From SAR202 cluster bacterium (GTDB lineage Bacteria > Chloroflexota > Dehalococcoidia > SAR202 > CAJWER01): a DNA stretch of 8,421 bases. Shown piece after piece: positions 5,967 to 8,421 of the stretch; position 1 is the first letter of the stretch; every line of letters starts with the position of its first letter. Under the pieces are notes generated by a model. That model worked only from the letters and a program-made list of their open reading frames with translations. It did no database searches and had not been told where the DNA came from. The position numbers and the translations under genes are program-made. The DNA lies in the NCBI GenBank assembly GCA_030740335.1, contig JASLXL010000048.1, positions 1 to 8,421 of the forward strand, in the 5' to 3' direction.

Positions 5967-6683
5967 TCACTGGTGCAGCCCCAGGAAATAGTCGCCAATA
6001 TTTGGGTCGTTAACAATACTTTTGGCATCGCCGACATGGACCACTTTCCCCCCGGAAAATATGTATCCACGGTCCGATTTAGCGAGTGATAACCTTGCAT
6101 TCTGCTCCACAAGGAGTACCGAGATTCCCTCATTACGTAGTGCATCGATATTTTCTAGAATCTGCTGCTGATACTTCGGTGAAAGCGCGGCTGTTGGCTC
6201 GTCTAATAGTAGAAAAGTAGGATTCGAAATAAGTGCTCGGGATATTGCTAGCATCTGTCTCTCACCACCAGAGAGAGATGCAGCAAGGTCGTTCGTCCTC
6301 GGTTCCAAGTCAGGGAACATTCCACAAGCTCGATCAATGCCTGTGATGAGTTTCTTCGCTGGCAACCGTATTCCACCCATTTGCAGGTTCTCCCGAACTG
6401 ACAAAGAGGGAAACACATTATCGACCTGTGGCACGTACGCGATTCCGCGATCGACCAGCCTGTCCGTGCGCCATCCAGATACATTTGCACTATTGTGCAA
6501 AACCGTGCCCTTGTGGTGCGTTGCTAAGCCAAAAAGCACCTTCAAGAATGTGGATTTACCGCATCCATTGGGCCCGATGATCGTGACGAATTCACCTTCA
6601 TCAACATACAGGTCAATACCGTTCAGGATCTGAACAGAACCGTAACCTCCTTCAAGGTCTGTGACTTCTAGAATTGTGCTCAT
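5967..6683 (-). CDS. livF: Branched-chain amino acid-type ABC transporter ATP-binding protein LivF
   Basis: A 238-residue ABC ATPase that, with LivG, drives a Liv/HAAT-type importer at the cytoplasmic face of the membrane. Walker A GPNGCGKST is at 37-45, the Q-loop glutamine is Q86 (AYVPQ), the signature LSGGE at 137-141, and Walker B FLLLDEP with catalytic E162 at 157-163. The switch position holds glutamine (Q194 in LLVEQN) in place of histidine, as is normal in LivF. The length is usual for LivF (~235). Its ATG overlaps the stop of livG as ATGA (6683-6680), pointing to translational coupling. It is the last gene of the operon; no clear terminator is visible in the 69 bp between it and the converging oxidoreductase gene. 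The transported substrate may be a branched-chain amino acid, an amide, urea or another small compound. Confidence 0.93.
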   Translation of the reverse strand: MSTILEVTDLEGGYGSVQILNGIDLYVDEGEFVTIIGPNGCGKSTFLKVLFGLATHHKGTVLHNSANVSGWRTDRLVDRGIAYVPQVDNVFPSLSVRENLQMGGIRLPAKKLITGIDRACGMFPDLEPRTNDLAASLSGGERQMLAISRALISNPTFLLLDEPTAALSPKYQQQILENIDALRNEGISVLLVEQNARLSLAKSDRGYIFSGGKVVHVGDAKSIVNDPNIGDYFLGLHQ

Positions 6684-7465
6684 TCTTGTGTTTGTCCTGG
6701 GTTGCCGAGATAGGCTTCAATGACCTCTCGGCTCTTTCTGATTTCGTCGGGCGTGCCTTCCATTAAGATTTGACCTTGGTCCATGACGATGATCCTGTCC
6801 ACATCACGACGAAGAATGAAGTCCATGTTGTGCTCAATAACTAACATGCCTATCCCTTTGTCCGATGTCAACGAACGCAGATTCCGGAAAATTCTTTCTG
6901 CAAGTGGTCCGGCCACCCCGGCGACTGGCTCGTCAAGCAACAGAAAGCGTGGAGAACTCATGAGGGCACGACCAATGTCGATCAGCTTGCTTTGCCCACC
7001 TGAAAGCTCGCTTGCGAGGTTATGTGCCACATGTGATACCTCAAGTAAGTCCAACACGGAGTAAGCATCGATCACCCGTTGTTTTTCCGCCTTCCGTGAA
7101 CCTGGGCGTAGTAGCGCAAACAATGGGTTAGGAGTGAATTGCTTGCGGGGTGGCACGAGGAGATTTTCGACCACGGTCATTTCTCGCCATAGCCACGTGT
7201 GTTGGAAGGTTCTTGTTAGCCCCAAATTTTGTATTTGATCTGGTCGCATGCCAGTAGCATCTTTGCCGAGCACCTCGATTTTGCCAGAGCTCATTCTCAA
7301 CAGTCCCGAAATACAATTAAAGGTAGTCGTCTTCCCGCACCCGTTGGGTCCGATTAAGCCAACAAATTCACCTTTTCCAATTTGGAACGAGACATGATCG
7401 ACAGCCCTGAGGCCGCCAAAATTCTTTGTTAGATCTGATATCCGGAGTGCAGGCACTGGCATCAT
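6680..7465 (-). CDS. livG: Branched-chain amino acid-type ABC transporter ATP-binding protein LivG
   Basis: A 261-residue ABC ATPase, partner of LivF. Walker A GPNGCGKTT is at 39-47, the Q-loop glutamine Q88 is in TRTFQHT, the signature LSGGQ at 154-158, and Walker B FLLLDEP with E179 at 174-180. The switch histidine is H212 in VIEHNMDF, a LivG hallmark. The insert at about 104-125 (after VVENLLV) is the helical-domain extension common in LivG. The D-loop reads VAGVAG where AAGLN is more usual, a small deviation. Two ATG codons stand in tandem (7465 and 7462); the first overlaps the livM stop as ATGA. Length matches the family (~255). Confidence 0.93.
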   Translation of the reverse strand: MMPVPALRISDLTKNFGGLRAVDHVSFQIGKGEFVGLIGPNGCGKTTTFNCISGLLRMSSGKIEVLGKDATGMRPDQIQNLGLTRTFQHTWLWREMTVVENLLVPPRKQFTPNPLFALLRPGSRKAEKQRVIDAYSVLDLLEVSHVAHNLASELSGGQSKLIDIGRALMSSPRFLLLDEPVAGVAGPLAERIFRNLRSLTSDKGIGMLVIEHNMDFILRRDVDRIIVMDQGQILMEGTPDEIRKSREVIEAYLGNPGQTQE

Positions 7466-8421
7466 TGTTTGATGCTCTTTTCTTCATCTGAATTTGCGGC
7501 TTGCCCAATGGGACGCTTAGGTCTGCTAGGTACTTCAGGGAGTAACCCCTTCGACGACATGAGCAGCGCCCCGACAATCACAATTCCAGTCAAGGCCAAC
7601 TTGAGATGGCTTAACGAAAGCAGAATATTTTCTTTCGGGAAAATCTCAGTAATGGATCGAGTCGACCAGATAACTCCACCAACATTTACCACCAACCATG
7701 AAAATGCGGTGTCCAGGTACGAGGTCACATTGTGGAAGGGCAGGCCTGCGCTGCCCCGAGAGACGACTAGGACGTTGAATACGAATTCAACGATAACGAT
7801 AACGAACGCGCCGATAATCATGCCTCGGTTGTTGCCGCGCCCCCCGACGATGAAGGCGGCCCAGATAAGGAAGGTCGTGCGGACTGGGTTCATGAAATCT
7901 GGGAATACGCTCGTGTTTAGCCAAGCCCAACGCGCACCGGCGAGCGCCGCCACGGCGGCACCGAGAGCAAGGCTAGCTGCCTTGTGAGTCAGAATGTTGT
8001 GGCCGTGATGCTGGCTGACTGACTCATCTTCCCTGATTGAACGAAGAATTCGACCCCAGGGAGATGCAAGCAGAGTATTGAGTAGGAACCAGACCACAAC
8101 GACAGACACCATCGCCAAGATAGCGAGAAGCACGACATATGGTGCTGAGACATGCAGGCCAAGCAAACTTCCCACCATTCCAGATGGTCCATTCTCCCAC
8201 CAATCTTCCAACGGCCGAGAATATTGTGATATGCCTATCGCCGAAGTGACTGTACCGGCACGGAGTAATGGCTCAGCCTGAAGAGAAATCCGGAGCATTT
8301 CACCGAGTGAAATCGTCACGATGGCGAAGTACTCCATCCGCAGTCTGGCCGTCGGGTACGCGAGCAGCCAGCCTGCCGTGGCTGATATCAGGACAGCAGC
8401 GATTGTGGCCATCCACGGAGC
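7462..8421 (-). CDS. livM: Branched-chain amino acid-type ABC transporter permease LivM (5' end outside window)
   Basis: An inner-membrane permease of the LivH/LivM family; about 319 residues are visible. The frame continues to the window edge (APW precedes the first ATG at 8412), and the visible protein begins in the region before LAYPTARLRMEYFAIVTISLGEMLRI, so the true N-terminal membrane segments lie beyond 8421. Hydrophobic segments alternate through the protein. The cytoplasmic loop SPWGRILRSIREDESVSQHHGHNILTHKAASLALGAA matches the family's coupling loop that contacts the ATPases. LIWAAFIVGGRGNNRGMIIGA corresponds to the conserved GGxGNxxG segment. The C-terminal tail (about 30 residues after MSSKGLLPE) is polar. 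The stop overlaps the livG start by ATGA. Confidence 0.9.
   Translation of the reverse strand, partial: APWMATIAAVLISATAGWLLAYPTARLRMEYFAIVTISLGEMLRISLQAEPLLRAGTVTSAIGISQYSRPLEDWWENGPSGMVGSLLGLHVSAPYVVLLAILAMVSVVVVWFLLNTLLASPWGRILRSIREDESVSQHHGHNILTHKAASLALGAAVAALAGARWAWLNTSVFPDFMNPVRTTFLIWAAFIVGGRGNNRGMIIGAFVIVIVEFVFNVLVVSRGSAGLPFHNVTSYLDTAFSWLVVNVGGVIWSTRSITEIFPKENILLSLSHLKLALTGIVIVGALLMSSKGLLPEVPSRPKRPIGQAANSDEEKSIKQ

Overview
The window is an 8.4 kb piece of a fairly GC-rich bacterial chromosome. It holds seven recognisable protein-coding loci plus one broken one, and no RNA genes, transposons or CRISPR arrays that I can see. The gene mix fits an environmental Chloroflexota-type bacterium (Dehalococcoidia/SAR202-like): uvrB, a stand-alone MIP18/SufT protein next to an Mrp ATPase, a class IV aminotransferase, an Atg22-like transporter, a luciferase-like flavin/F420 oxidoreductase and a Liv-type ABC transporter. 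That assignment is inference from gene content only and is weak.

Layout. Positions 1-913 are the 3' part of uvrB. An AT-rich intergenic region with a good sigma70-type promoter and three ACGTGTA repeats leads into a two-gene Fe-S maturation operon (MIP18-family protein, then Mrp/NBP35 ATPase; 1088-2303), which ends at a strong terminator at 2369-2396. That terminator also faces the end of a class IV PLP aminotransferase on the minus strand (2455-3369). The aminotransferase has a perfect consensus promoter and a structured 79-nt leader. Diverging from it, on the plus strand, are an Atg22/UMF1-like MFS transporter (3612-4895) and a luciferase-like oxidoreductase gene interrupted by two frame changes (4958-5897). 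The right third (5967-8421, minus strand) is the end of a branched-chain/hydrophobic amino acid-type ABC transporter operon, livM-livG-livF. Its genes overlap by ATGA, and it is visibly less GC-rich than the rest of the window.

How the genes work together. The MIP18 protein and the Mrp ATPase are expected to act together in delivering Fe-S clusters, but this Mrp lacks the usual C-terminal CxxC cluster-binding motif. LivM, LivG and LivF form the membrane and ATPase parts of one importer; the second permease (LivH) and the binding protein would lie beyond position 8421. The aminotransferase and the Liv transporter could both concern branched-chain amino acids, but they are separate transcription units and the link is only suggestive. 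I found no convincing novel multi-gene system. The best leads are the non-canonical Mrp, the phased repeats at its operon promoter, a perfect 11-bp inverted repeat between its two genes, and the decaying (or mis-sequenced) oxidoreductase.
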